Source of the DNA: JAIVGV01 sp031425275
Lineage (GTDB): Bacteria; Acidobacteriota; Blastocatellia; Pyrinomonadales; Pyrinomonadaceae
Length of the DNA: 64,000 bases
Assembly: GCA_031425275.1 (NCBI GenBank)
Contig: JANPJA010000166.1
Span: 1 to 64,000 of the forward strand
Reading direction: 5' to 3'
The notes under the pieces were generated by a model that was given only the letters and a program-made list of their open reading frames with translations, searched no databases and was not told the DNA's origin. Positions within the stretch are counted from its first letter, which is position 1. Each line of letters begins with the position of its first letter. The position numbers and the translations under genes were made by a program. This document shows, in pieces, positions 35,145 to 43,631 of the stretch.

Positions 35145-35174
35145 TTCGCGCTCGGGTACATAACGCGGTTAGGC
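35145..35174 (-). other. attC-like left half-site overlapping the stop of the zinc-ribbon gene
   Basis: Read on the minus strand, GCCTAAC (35174-35168) includes the TAA stop of the 100-aa gene and is followed by ATGTACCCGAGCGCGAATA. The latter matches the left half of the full attC-like site at 35497-35599 (ATGCACCCGACCGCGAATA). The right half is absent and is replaced by the 27-bp inverted repeat. Confidence 0.4.
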
Positions 35175-35471
35175 GCGGCGTGGAACTGAATTTCCCACGG
35201 GCCGAATAACGACGCCTCCGAAACGGGCCTCATCCGCCCAACACTCAACCCCGTCGATGAAGCACACGTGGCTCTCCCGCGCCTCACCCGTATCCGCGTA
35301 CTGAGCGACGAAGCCGCCGGAGAAAGACTCGTTGGAGAACACCAGCGAGCGGCCATTTTCGTCAGTGGCTCTTGCATCACAACTAACACAGACGTAACGA
35401 GGGTATCTCTGACTCGGTGTCACCTCCGCCGAGCAGATCGGGCAATACTGGTGTTCTTCTCCGCTCATCAC
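35169..35471 (-). CDS. Small zinc-ribbon protein, cassette-like
   Basis: 100 aa. Two CxxC pairs (CPIC and CVSC) in the first 31 residues form a zinc ribbon. Then come TDENGRSLVFSNESFSGGFVAQY and HVCFIDGVECWADEARFGGVVI, conserved in a widespread family of small proteins of unknown function. The start lies 26 nt after a GTTAGAC core on the same strand, and the stop codon lies inside a GCCTAAC core, as in integron gene cassettes. Either ATG at the start (35471 or 35468) is possible, with GGAGTTGAGG upstream. Confidence 0.7.
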   Translation of the reverse strand: MMSGEEHQYCPICSAEVTPSQRYPRYVCVSCDARATDENGRSLVFSNESFSGGFVAQYADTGEARESHVCFIDGVECWADEARFGGVVIRPVGNSVPRRA

Positions 35472-35496
35472 CTCAACTCCAGATAATAGGCAAACA

Positions 35497-35599
35497 GTCT
35501 AACGCCGGCTTCGAGCCGCCGCGCATCCAACACCGACGGCGACAACTCTTGCGGATGAGAGCCGCGCTATTCGCGGTCGGGTGCATGCCGTTGTTCGGC
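35497..35599 (-). other. attC-like recombination site between two small genes
   Basis: On the minus strand it runs from GCCGAAC (35599-35593) to GTTAGAC (35503-35497), 103 nt. Its inner parts are imperfectly complementary (GCATGCACCCGACCGCG against CGCCGTCGGTGTTGGATGC), and the right end reads GGCTCGAAGCCGGCGTTAGAC. This is the structure of an integron attC, ending with the GTTRRRY core. No integrase is in the window. The call rests on pattern only. Confidence 0.45.
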
Positions 35600-35610
35600 A
35601 TCGCCGTCGC

Positions 35611-36006
35611 CTAATAGGGGCGACGTTCCGCCACCCTCTCCGCCTCCGGCACGGAGACCACGGCCGGCTCCACGAGGCCCCGCGCCACTGGCCCCCCCGC
35701 AGCCACCGCTCCTCGCGCCCCCGCGTCGGCCTTCTCGGCTAGCGCGGCGCGGCGCCCACGGCCGGAGCGGAGCGACTCACGATCCCTCACGAAGAGATAG
35801 ATGTACCCCACTAGGAAAGCCAAGAATGATGACCCAGTGATAAAGGCGAGGAAGACGCTCGCCCAGGCGGGCGCGCGCACTATCAGCGCGACGACCAGCG
35901 CCCAGACGAGAACGGTCGTCATGATGATCGCCGGCCGAAGCGGCGTCGATTTGTGCGCAGGCGCATTCTCAACCCGCTGCTTGCCCACAGCATTTTCGGA
36001 GGACAT
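35611..36006 (-). CDS. Small membrane protein with two transmembrane helices
   Basis: 131 aa. Residues ~1-25 are cytoplasmic and polar. Helices at ~27-45 (IIMTTVLVWALVVALIV) and ~48-72 (ASVFLAFITGSSFLAFLVGYIYLFV) are followed by a basic/Ala-rich tail. It has no recognised domain. AGGGAG precedes the ATG. The stop codon lies 11 nt before the attC-like site, so this may be the first of two cassette-like genes. Confidence 0.6.
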   Translation of the reverse strand: MSSENAVGKQRVENAPAHKSTPLRPAIIMTTVLVWALVVALIVRAPAWASVFLAFITGSSFLAFLVGYIYLFVRDRESLRSGRGRRAALAEKADAGARGAVAAGGPVARGLVEPAVVSVPEAERVAERRPY

Positions 36007-36276
36007 GATGGTTTCTCCCTGCTAACTGATGACCCACAAAACAGTCGCGGATTCTGCTCAGACCCGAAGAGGCCGAACGCTCAGTAGGCCGCGACTCTCG
36101 GCATAATACCAGCACGAGGGCGCTGGGTGGCCCGCCCCGCCCGGCTGTTTTACTTCCCGCCCGCCGCGCTCTTACAATCACTCGAACCCACGCCGCAAAC
36201 GCGCGAACGCCCTTTGGCAGCCGCGCCGCCGTGTGTCGTCACTCCCCGTTGGCATCGGATCATTTCAGGAGGTCTT

Positions 36277-37701
36277 ATGAAAAGTTTAGTCAGGCGCACC
36301 GCCGCGCTGTCGCTCGCGCTCACGTTCGCGCTCGCCGCCCCACTCGCGCCCGCGCGCGCGCAGGGTGCGAGGAACATGGCGGCGGGCGGCATCAACGTCC
36401 CCGTCACTTATTACAAGCTGCCCAACGGCCTGCGCGTGGTGCTGTCGCACGACGCGACCGCGCCGACCGTGGCCGTGGCCGTCTATTACAAGATCGGTTT
36501 CCGCATCGAGCCGCGCGACCGCACCGGCTTCGCCCACCTCTTCGAGCACATGATGTTTCAAGGCTCGCAGAACCTCGGCAAGATGGAGTTCATTAAGCTG
36601 GTCGAGCAGAACGGCGGCGTCTTGAACGGCTCGACGCGCTTCGACTTCACCAACTACTTCGAGATTCTCCCGGCGCACAAACTCGAAACCGCGCTGTGGG
36701 CCGAGGCCGACCGGATGCGCGGCCTCGACATCACGGAGGAGAATCTCAAGAACCAGCAGGGCGTCGTCGCCAACGAGGTCAAGGTCAACGTCATCAACGC
36801 GCCCTACGGCGGCTTCCCGTGGCTCGATCTGCCGCAGGCCGCCAACCAGAACTGGCACAACGCGCACAACTTCTACGGCGACCTCAAAGACCTCGAAGCC
36901 GCCACGCTCACCGACGTGCGCAACTTCTTCAAGACCTTCTACGCGCCCAACAACGCCGCGCTCGTCGTCGTCGGCGACTTCGAGGACAAGGAAGCGCGGG
37001 GGATGATCGAGAAATATTTCGGGCCGCTCCCGGCGTCGAAGCTCCCGGCCTTCCCCGACCTCACCGAGCCGCGGCAGGAGAAGGAGAAGCGCGTGGCGAA
37101 GCAAGACCCGCTCGCGCCGCGCCCCGCGCTCGCCTTCGGCTACCACGTCCCGGCGCGCAACACGCCGGAGTTCTACGCCATGGGTCTGCTCGATCAGATT
37201 CTCTTGCAGGGCAACGACAGTCTGCTCCGTCAGGAGTTGGTGAAGAAACGCGCCTACTCGGACGGCGTCGCGGGCGGCACGAATCTGCTCGGCAACATGT
37301 TCAACTACGAAGGCCCGATGCTCTGGATGGGCTACCTCATCCACGACCCGGCGAGCACGCCCGATCAGATTCTGGCGTCCGTGGACTCGGTCATCAAGCC
37401 CTTGCAGGACGCGCCCCTGCCGCAAGCCGTGTTGGATCGCGCGCTCGTCAAGGTGCGCTCCGATCTCTACAACGTGCTCGGCCAGCTCAACGGCTTCGGC
37501 CGCGCCGACCTGCTCGCCAGCTTCGCCCTGTTCGACGACGACCCGGCGCGCATCAACAACATCGAGGCGAACTTCCGCAAGGTCACGCCCGAGGTGTTGC
37601 AGCGCACGGCGCGCGAGTACCTGCGGCCCACGAACCGCACCGTGCTCGCCGTCGAGCCGAAGCCGGCGGCGGCGGCGACGCCCGCGCGCCCCGGCCAGTA
37701 G
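36277..37701 (+). CDS. M16-family zinc peptidase, active subunit
   Basis: 474 aa from ATG 36277, with AGGAGG five bases upstream. A signal peptide (~1-29) precedes an M16 domain with the inverted zinc motif HLFEH (His87-His91) and a downstream Glu-containing segment QQGVVANEVKVN. The second half is the inactive C-terminal M16 domain (FYAPNNAALVVVGDF). Bacterial M16 pairs degrade peptides or unfolded proteins in the periplasm. The next gene is the non-catalytic partner, so the two should form a heterodimer. Confidence 0.9.
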   Translation: MKSLVRRTAALSLALTFALAAPLAPARAQGARNMAAGGINVPVTYYKLPNGLRVVLSHDATAPTVAVAVYYKIGFRIEPRDRTGFAHLFEHMMFQGSQNLGKMEFIKLVEQNGGVLNGSTRFDFTNYFEILPAHKLETALWAEADRMRGLDITEENLKNQQGVVANEVKVNVINAPYGGFPWLDLPQAANQNWHNAHNFYGDLKDLEAATLTDVRNFFKTFYAPNNAALVVVGDFEDKEARGMIEKYFGPLPASKLPAFPDLTEPRQEKEKRVAKQDPLAPRPALAFGYHVPARNTPEFYAMGLLDQILLQGNDSLLRQELVKKRAYSDGVAGGTNLLGNMFNYEGPMLWMGYLIHDPASTPDQILASVDSVIKPLQDAPLPQAVLDRALVKVRSDLYNVLGQLNGFGRADLLASFALFDDDPARINNIEANFRKVTPEVLQRTAREYLRPTNRTVLAVEPKPAAAATPARPGQ

Positions 37702-37737
37702 CACGAACGGGGGGGCACGCCGCGCGAAAGCATCGCG

Positions 37738-37782
37738 CCCGGCCGGCGCGCGCCGGTCAAACGCCCGCGCGCGCCGGCCGCC
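37738..37782 (+). repeat. GC-rich palindrome between the M16 genes
   Basis: CGGCCGGCGCGCG and CGCGCGCGCCGGCCG are complementary across about 13 nt. It could modulate expression of the second M16 gene or stabilise the transcript ends. There is no T-run. Confidence 0.4.
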
Positions 37783-37825
37783 GCCGCACACAAATGTCAG
37801 CTTTGCTTTAACGGAGATTCACGCC

Positions 37826-39277
37826 ATGAATTGGAAGAGATTTTCACTCGCCAGTCTCGCAGTCCTGCTCGCCGCCCTCGCGCCCGGCACTACCGCCTCG
37901 GCGCGGCAGCCGGCGCAGCCCACGCCCATGCCGACCGCCGCCGCCGCCGCGGCGCAGAAGCAGATGCCGCCCGAAGGCGGTAAGCCCCGGCCCTTCACCA
38001 TCCCCAAGCGCGAAACCTTCAAGCTCTCGAACGGGCTTAACGTCACGCTCGTCCCCTACGGCGCGATCCCGAAAGTCACCGTCCGCGCCGTCACGCGCAC
38101 GGGCAACCTCGACGAGGCGGCGGGCAAGACGTGGCTCGCGGACCTGACGGGCGACCTGATGTCGGAGGGCACGCCGACGCGCAACGCGCAGCAGATATCG
38201 GAAGAGGCCGCGCGCATGGGCAGCTCGCTCTCGGTGTCGGTCGGCGAGGAGACGACGAGCGTCGGCATCGACGTTCTCTCCGAGTTCGGCCCCGACGCCG
38301 TCGCGCTCGTCGCCGACGTGTTGCAGCGCCCCACCCTGCCCGCCTCGGAGTTGGAGCGGCTCAAGACGAGCCAGCTCCGCAACCTCTCCGTCGCGCGCTC
38401 GCAACCCGGCCAGATCGCCTTCGAGCGTTTCCGCAAAGTCCTCTACGGCGAACACCCGTTCGGCCGGCTCTTCCCCGAAGAGGCCGCGCTCAAAAGCTTC
38501 ACCATCGAGGACGTGCGCAAGTTCTACGCCGACAACTTCGGCGCGCAGCGCACGCACGTCTATGTCGTCGGCGTTTTCGACGCCAAAGAGATGCGCCGCT
38601 CCGTCACGGCGGCGTTCGACAAGTGGGCGAAGGGCGGGCCGGCCACCGAGAACGTGCCGAAGCCGACGGCGGCGCGCGCGCTTCATTTGATCGACCGGCC
38701 GGGCGCGGCGCAGTCCACGATCTACATGGGCCTGCCCGTCGTCGATCCGTCGCACAAGGACTACGTCCCGCAGATGGTCACCAACTACATCCTCGGCGGC
38801 GCGTTCACCTCGCGCATCACCTCGAACATCCGCGAGAACAAGGGCTACACCTACTCGCCTTCGAGCCAGGTCTCCACCCGCTTCCGCGACGCCTACTGGG
38901 TCGAGATCGCCGACGTGACGACGAAGGACACCGGCCCCTCGCTCAAAGAAATTTTCTACGAGATCGAGCGGCTGCAAAAAGAACCGCCGCCCGAAGCGGA
39001 GCTGCGCGGCATCAAGAACAACCTCGCCGGCATCTTCGTCATCCAGAACTCTTCGCGCGGCGGCATCATCAACCAGTTGGCCCTGCTCGACCTCCACCGC
39101 CTGCCCGAAACCTACCTCACCAACTTCGTGCAGAACGTCATCAACGTCACGCCGGCGGACGTGCAGCGCATCGCCCGCGACTACCTGCGCGCCGACCGGA
39201 TGGCGGTCGTCGTCGTCGGCGACCGCGCGAAGATCGCCGAGCAGCTCAAGCCCTACGGCGAGATCGTCAACGACTAA
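37826..39277 (+). CDS. M16-family peptidase-like partner, zinc motif absent
   Basis: 483 aa. A signal peptide (~1-27) and a Pro/Ala-rich linker are followed by an M16 fold (LSNGLNVTLVPYGAIPKVTVRAVTRTGNLDEA). Where HxxEH is expected the sequence reads KTWLADLTGDLM, so the zinc ligands are missing. The C-terminal IRENKGYTYSPSS keeps the Arg/Tyr pair that many M16 partner subunits use for substrate binding. It lies 124 nt after the active subunit on the same strand. Confidence 0.88.
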   Translation: MNWKRFSLASLAVLLAALAPGTTASARQPAQPTPMPTAAAAAAQKQMPPEGGKPRPFTIPKRETFKLSNGLNVTLVPYGAIPKVTVRAVTRTGNLDEAAGKTWLADLTGDLMSEGTPTRNAQQISEEAARMGSSLSVSVGEETTSVGIDVLSEFGPDAVALVADVLQRPTLPASELERLKTSQLRNLSVARSQPGQIAFERFRKVLYGEHPFGRLFPEEAALKSFTIEDVRKFYADNFGAQRTHVYVVGVFDAKEMRRSVTAAFDKWAKGGPATENVPKPTAARALHLIDRPGAAQSTIYMGLPVVDPSHKDYVPQMVTNYILGGAFTSRITSNIRENKGYTYSPSSQVSTRFRDAYWVEIADVTTKDTGPSLKEIFYEIERLQKEPPPEAELRGIKNNLAGIFVIQNSSRGGIINQLALLDLHRLPETYLTNFVQNVINVTPADVQRIARDYLRADRMAVVVVGDRAKIAEQLKPYGEIVND

Positions 39278-39297
39278 AGCCACCCCCCGCTTAACCG

Positions 39298-39331
39298 AAG
39301 GGGGGCCGGACGATTTGTCCGGCCCCCCTTT
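39298..39331 (+). terminator. Rho-independent terminator after the M16 operon
   Basis: AAGGGGGGCCGGAC (39298-39311) pairs with GTCCGGCCCCCCTT (39317-39330) across a 5-nt loop, followed by T residues. It lies 20 nt past the stop codon. Confidence 0.9.
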
Positions 39332-39398
39332 CGCGTGCGTGCGCGGCGGACGAATGAAAAGGCGGCCGCTGTGAAGGCGGCCGCCGGTCGGGTTTTGA

Positions 39399-39472
39399 TA
39401 GCGCGTACGGGACTCGAACCCGTGGTCTCCGCCTTGAGAGGGCGGCGTGTTAGCCGACTACACCAACGCGCC
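39399..39472 (-). tRNA. tRNA-Glu (CUC)
   Basis: A 74-nt cloverleaf on the minus strand: acceptor GGCGCGT/ACGCGCT with a G.U at the first pair and discriminator A, a normal D-arm (GGTGTAGTCGGCTAAC), anticodon stem CCGCC/GGCGG with loop CTCTCAA giving anticodon CUC, and a TTCGAGT T-loop. CCA is not encoded. It reads GAG codons. Confidence 0.95.
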
Positions 39473-39485
39473 TCGAAGCGGCCCG

Positions 39486-39515
39486 ATTATAAAAAAGGGG
39501 TGCGGGCTTTAGCAA
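39486..39515 (-). promoter_or_regulatory. Promoter of tRNA-Glu
   Basis: On the minus strand, TTGCTA (39515-39510), an 18-nt spacer and TATAAT (39491-39486) stand about 13 nt before the mature tRNA 5' end. It is a near-consensus housekeeping promoter. Confidence 0.8.
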
Positions 39516-39559
39516 GCGCACGGCGCGTGAGCGGGGACACGGGACGGGGCGAGAGCGCG

Positions 39560-39623
39560 TGGTGATTCAGTTTGAAGCTTCCTGATTAGTTCTTCGACTC
39601 AGTTTTCAAACTGAATCACCACC
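39560..39623. repeat. 18-bp inverted repeat
   Basis: GTGGTGATTCAGTTTGAA and its exact complement TTCAAACTGAATCACCAC enclose about 28 nt. It lies between tRNA-Glu and the giant flavoprotein gene, possibly a binding site or hairpin in its leader. Confidence 0.75.
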
Positions 39624-39781
39624 CGCGGGGCCGCGAGTTTCGGCGGGTGCGGCGGCGGGTGTTATACTCCGGGTCGGGCGGCTTTAAAGTCTTCAAATTT
39701 TCTTTGCCTTGTCTTACCGCGCGCCGCCTTGCTGTTCTCCCGTTAGCGTCTTCGGACAGTCATCCGCGCGCGCCCGGTCTT

Positions 39782-42700
39782 ATGCAGAATCAAACCCTCG
39801 GGAACACCGCCGCGCCTCCGCGCGCGCGGAACGAAACAGACTTCCAACTCGGCATCGAAGGCTTCAGCTACGGCGATCTCCACCGCCCGTCGGAGTTGCG
39901 CCGACTCGCGGAAACTTTCTACGCCGAGTTGCGGCGCGAGGACGCGACGCTCCACGGCGCGCTCGCCGAATACCTCGCCGCGCGCGGCGAAAACTTGCGC
40001 GGGACGAAGGCCGAATCAGACTTGCTGATCGCGGCCGCCCCGCACCTGTCGCGCTTCATCGCGCGACTTTTTAACGTCGGGCGCGAGCGCGCGGCCCACG
40101 CCGATTCGATCCTCGCGCAAGCGTCGGTCTTCGAGTTCAAAACCTTCGTCGCGCGCCGCGCGACAAAGCGCGTCCCCGCCGAGAAGGCTTTAACCCTCGA
40201 TGCGGACGCCGTCCACGCCGCGCTCGACGCCGTGCGCCGCGCCGCCTTCCCCGACACCTGTGAGGCGGACGACGAGCTGGGCGTCGCGACTGCGGCCGCG
40301 CGCCTGCTGGCGTGGGAGAAGGCAATCGAGCGCGGCGGCGGGGCGTTGGACGCGGACGTGGCGCGCGAGATCGAAGGCGCGCGCGCGCGCGTCGAAAATT
40401 CGGAGGCCCGGCACGCGCTCGCGGAGTATGAGAGCGCGACCGCCGAACAGCCGGCGGCGGGGAAGCCGGCGGGCGTGAGCGGCGCGGGGGGAAGTGATGT
40501 TGACGCCGCCCGCTTCGTCAGGGCCGCGCTGCGGCTCGTCGAGACGTGGGCGTCCGTCCACGCGACGAGGCCGGACGCGAAGGCGCGCGTGCGGGCTTGG
40601 GTCTCCTTCCGCGCGCCGCACCCGCTCGACTACGAGAATCTGGTGCAGATCGAGCGGCCCCGGACGGAGCTGCCCGAGTTGACGCGCGGCCTCGATCAAA
40701 ACTTGCGCCGCCGCGTCGGCTTCGAGCTGACGGACGCGCGCGCGTCGCGGCGCGAGGTGCTCGACGAAGTCCACTACTGTCTCTACTGCCACGACCGCGA
40801 CAAGGACTCCTGCTCGAAGGGGTTGAAAGAGAAGGACGGCGCGTTCAAACGCAACCCGCTCGGCATCGCGCTCGAAGGCTGCCCGCTCGACGAGAAAATC
40901 TCCGAGATGCACGTCCTCCAGCGCGACGGCGATTCCATCGCGGCCCTCGCCGTCGTGATCCTCGACAACCCGATGTGCCCGGGGACGGGCCACCGCATCT
41001 GCAACGACTGCATGAAGTCGTGCATCTTCCAGAAGCAGGAGCCGGTCAACATCCCGCAGGCCGAGACCGGGGTGCTGACCGACGTGCTCGCGCTCCCCTA
41101 CGGCTTTGAAATCTACTCGCTGCTCACGCGCTGGAACCCTCTCAACGCGAAGCGCCCTTTTGCCCTGCCTGACAACGGGCGCAAAGTCCTCGTCGTCGGC
41201 CTCGGCCCCGCCGGTTACACGCTCGCGCACTTTCTCCTCAACGAAGGCTTCGGCGTCGTCGGCATCGACGGCCTCAAGATCGAGCCGCTGGCCGCGGAGT
41301 TGACGGGCGACGGCGGGCGCGAAGTGCCGCGCGCCGTGCGCGACGTGCGGGAGATCGAAACGTCGCTGGAGAATCGCGTGCTCGCGGGCTTCGGCGGGGT
41401 CAGCGAGTACGGCATCACGGTGCGCTGGGACAAAAACTTCCTGACCCTGATTCACCTGACGCTCGCGCGCCGCGAACAATTTCGTTTTTACGGAGGGATA
41501 CGCTTCGGCGGCACGCTCTCGATCGAGGACGCTTGGGAACTCGGCTTCGATCACATCGCGATCGCGAGCGGCGCGGGGCGGCCCACCATCATCCCGCTCA
41601 AGAACAATCTGCTGCGCGGCGTCCGCAAGGCGTCGGACTTTCTGATGGCCCTGCAACTCACCGGCGCGTTTAAGCGCGACGCGCTGGCGAATCTGCAAGT
41701 GCGTCTGCCGGCGGTTGTCATCGGCGGCGGATTGACCGCCATCGACACGGCGACGGAGTTGTTCGCCTACTACCCCGTGCAGGTCGAGAAGATTCTCGCG
41801 CGCCACGAGACGGTCGCCGCCGAGTTCGGCGAGGAGGAAGTCTGCAAACGCTTCGACGCGGAGGAGCGCGGCGTCTATGAGGAGTTTTTGTCGCACGGGC
41901 GCGAGGTGCGCTCTGAGCGCGAGCGCGCGGCCCGTGAGGGCGAAGCGCCGAACTTCGTGCCGCTCGTGCGCGCGTGGGGCGGCGTCTCCATCGTCTATCG
42001 CAAGCGGCTGCAAGATTCGCCCGCGTACCGTCTGAACCACGAGGAGATCATCAAGTCGTTCGAGGAGGGCATCAACTTCGTCGAGAACATGAGTCCGGTC
42101 GAGGCGTTGGCGGATGAGCACGGGGCGGTCGCGGGGCTGGTCTTCGAGCGGCAGCGGCTCGACGCGGAGTCGAAGCGGTGGAAGCCGTCGGGCGAGTTGG
42201 TGCGCATCCCGGCGCGCGCGGTCTGCGTCGCGGCGGGGACGAGCCCGAACACGATCTACGAGCGCGAGCAACCCGGCACGTTCGCGCTCGACGAGTGGAA
42301 GGAGTTCTTCGCGCCGCACAAACTGGAGCGCGATGGTGGCGGCGGCGGCAAATTCAAGCTCGCCCCGGCCGCGAAGGGCGAGACCGCCTTCTTCACTTCC
42401 TACGAAAGCGCGGGCCGGTTCATCTCCTACTACGGCGACAACCACCCCGTCTATGCCGGCAACGTCGTCAAGGCGATGGCCTCCGCCAAGCACGGCTACG
42501 AGCACGTCGCCGCGCTGTTCGCGGACGAGATCGCGGCCGTCGAGGGGGCGGATGCGGCGGGCGTCGCGCCGGACGGGACGGCGAAGCAGTCGGGGGGCGG
42601 GGAAGATTTCGCGCGGCTCATCGAACGGCTGGACGACGAGCTAGTCGCGCGCGTGGTGCGGGTTGATCGCCTGACGCCGACCATCGTTGATGTCGTCGTG

Positions 42701-43615
42701 CGTGCCCCCGTGCAGGCGCGCAAGTTCGAGCCGGGGCAGTTCTACCGCTTGCAGAACTACGAGACTGACGCGGCCCTCGTCGGCGGCACGAAGCTGACGA
42801 TGGAGGGGCTGGCCCTGACGGGCGCGTGGGTGGATAAGGCGCGAGGGCTGCTGAGTCTGATCGTGCTGGAGATGGGCGCGTCGTCGCGCCAGTGCGCGCT
42901 GCTGCGGCCCGGTCAGCAGGTCGTCGTCATGGGGCCGACGGGGACGCCGACCGAGATACCGAAAAATGAGACCGTGCTGCTCGCGGGAGGCGGACTGGGC
43001 AACGCCGTCCTCTTCTCCATCGCCGAGGCGTTGAAGAATAACGGCTGCCGCGTCGTCTATTTCGCGGGCTATAAAAAGGGCGAAGACCTCTTCAAGCGCG
43101 AGGAGATCGAGGAGGCGACCGAGCAAGTCATCTGGTCAACCGACACGGGGGCGGAGATCGCCCCGCGCCGGCCGCAGGACAGCCACTTCCGCGGCAACAT
43201 CGTGCAGGCGATCAAGGCTTACGCCGAAGGGGCGTTCGGCGGGCCGCTGTTCGACCTGCGCGAAGTCCGGCGCGTCATCGCCATCGGCTCGGACAGGATG
43301 ATGGGGGCGGTGGCCGCGGCGCGTCACGGCGTGCTCGCGCCGTATCTGAGTCCCGCGCACGTCGGCGTCGGCTCCATCAACAGCCCGATGCAGTGCATGA
43401 TGAAGGAGGTCTGCGCCCAGTGTCTGCAACGGCACGTCGATCCGGAGACCGGCGCGGAGTCGTTCGTCTTCTCCTGCTTCAATCAGGATCAGTTGCTCGA
43501 CCGCGTGGACTTCCAGCACCTCAACGCCCGCCTGCGCGCCAACACGGTGCAGGAGAAACTCGCGAACCTCTGGTTCGACAAGCTGCTCAAAGACTCCGCA
43601 GCCGACGCGCGTTGA
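39782..43615 (+). CDS. Giant flavoprotein: GltD-like oxidoreductase fused to a PyrK/FNR-like domain
   Basis: 1277 aa from ATG 39782, with no clear ribosome binding site, so the start is uncertain. A helical N-terminal region (~1-240) is followed by Fe-S-type Cys clusters (CLYCHDRDKDSC and MCPGTGHRICNDCMKSC). Next come a glutamate-synthase-small-subunit-like FAD/NAD domain (VVGLGPAGYTLAHFL; second nucleotide motif VIGGGLTAIDTATEL) and a ferredoxin-reductase domain (FEPGQFYRLQ; VVMGPTGTPTEI; LLAGGGLGNAVLFSIAEAL). The C-terminal PyrK-like cluster is MQCMMKEVCAQC. It appears soluble and suited to electron transfer between NAD(P)H, flavin and Fe-S centres. Electron partners are unknown. Confidence 0.8.
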   Translation: MQNQTLGNTAAPPRARNETDFQLGIEGFSYGDLHRPSELRRLAETFYAELRREDATLHGALAEYLAARGENLRGTKAESDLLIAAAPHLSRFIARLFNVGRERAAHADSILAQASVFEFKTFVARRATKRVPAEKALTLDADAVHAALDAVRRAAFPDTCEADDELGVATAAARLLAWEKAIERGGGALDADVAREIEGARARVENSEARHALAEYESATAEQPAAGKPAGVSGAGGSDVDAARFVRAALRLVETWASVHATRPDAKARVRAWVSFRAPHPLDYENLVQIERPRTELPELTRGLDQNLRRRVGFELTDARASRREVLDEVHYCLYCHDRDKDSCSKGLKEKDGAFKRNPLGIALEGCPLDEKISEMHVLQRDGDSIAALAVVILDNPMCPGTGHRICNDCMKSCIFQKQEPVNIPQAETGVLTDVLALPYGFEIYSLLTRWNPLNAKRPFALPDNGRKVLVVGLGPAGYTLAHFLLNEGFGVVGIDGLKIEPLAAELTGDGGREVPRAVRDVREIETSLENRVLAGFGGVSEYGITVRWDKNFLTLIHLTLARREQFRFYGGIRFGGTLSIEDAWELGFDHIAIASGAGRPTIIPLKNNLLRGVRKASDFLMALQLTGAFKRDALANLQVRLPAVVIGGGLTAIDTATELFAYYPVQVEKILARHETVAAEFGEEEVCKRFDAEERGVYEEFLSHGREVRSERERAAREGEAPNFVPLVRAWGGVSIVYRKRLQDSPAYRLNHEEIIKSFEEGINFVENMSPVEALADEHGAVAGLVFERQRLDAESKRWKPSGELVRIPARAVCVAAGTSPNTIYEREQPGTFALDEWKEFFAPHKLERDGGGGGKFKLAPAAKGETAFFTSYESAGRFISYYGDNHPVYAGNVVKAMASAKHGYEHVAALFADEIAAVEGADAAGVAPDGTAKQSGGGEDFARLIERLDDELVARVVRVDRLTPTIVDVVVRAPVQARKFEPGQFYRLQNYETDAALVGGTKLTMEGLALTGAWVDKARGLLSLIVLEMGASSRQCALLRPGQQVVVMGPTGTPTEIPKNETVLLAGGGLGNAVLFSIAEALKNNGCRVVYFAGYKKGEDLFKREEIEEATEQVIWSTDTGAEIAPRRPQDSHFRGNIVQAIKAYAEGAFGGPLFDLREVRRVIAIGSDRMMGAVAAARHGVLAPYLSPAHVGVGSINSPMQCMMKEVCAQCLQRHVDPETGAESFVFSCFNQDQLLDRVDFQHLNARLRANTVQEKLANLWFDKLLKDSAADAR

Positions 43616-43631
43616 CGGGCGCGCGGCGTCC

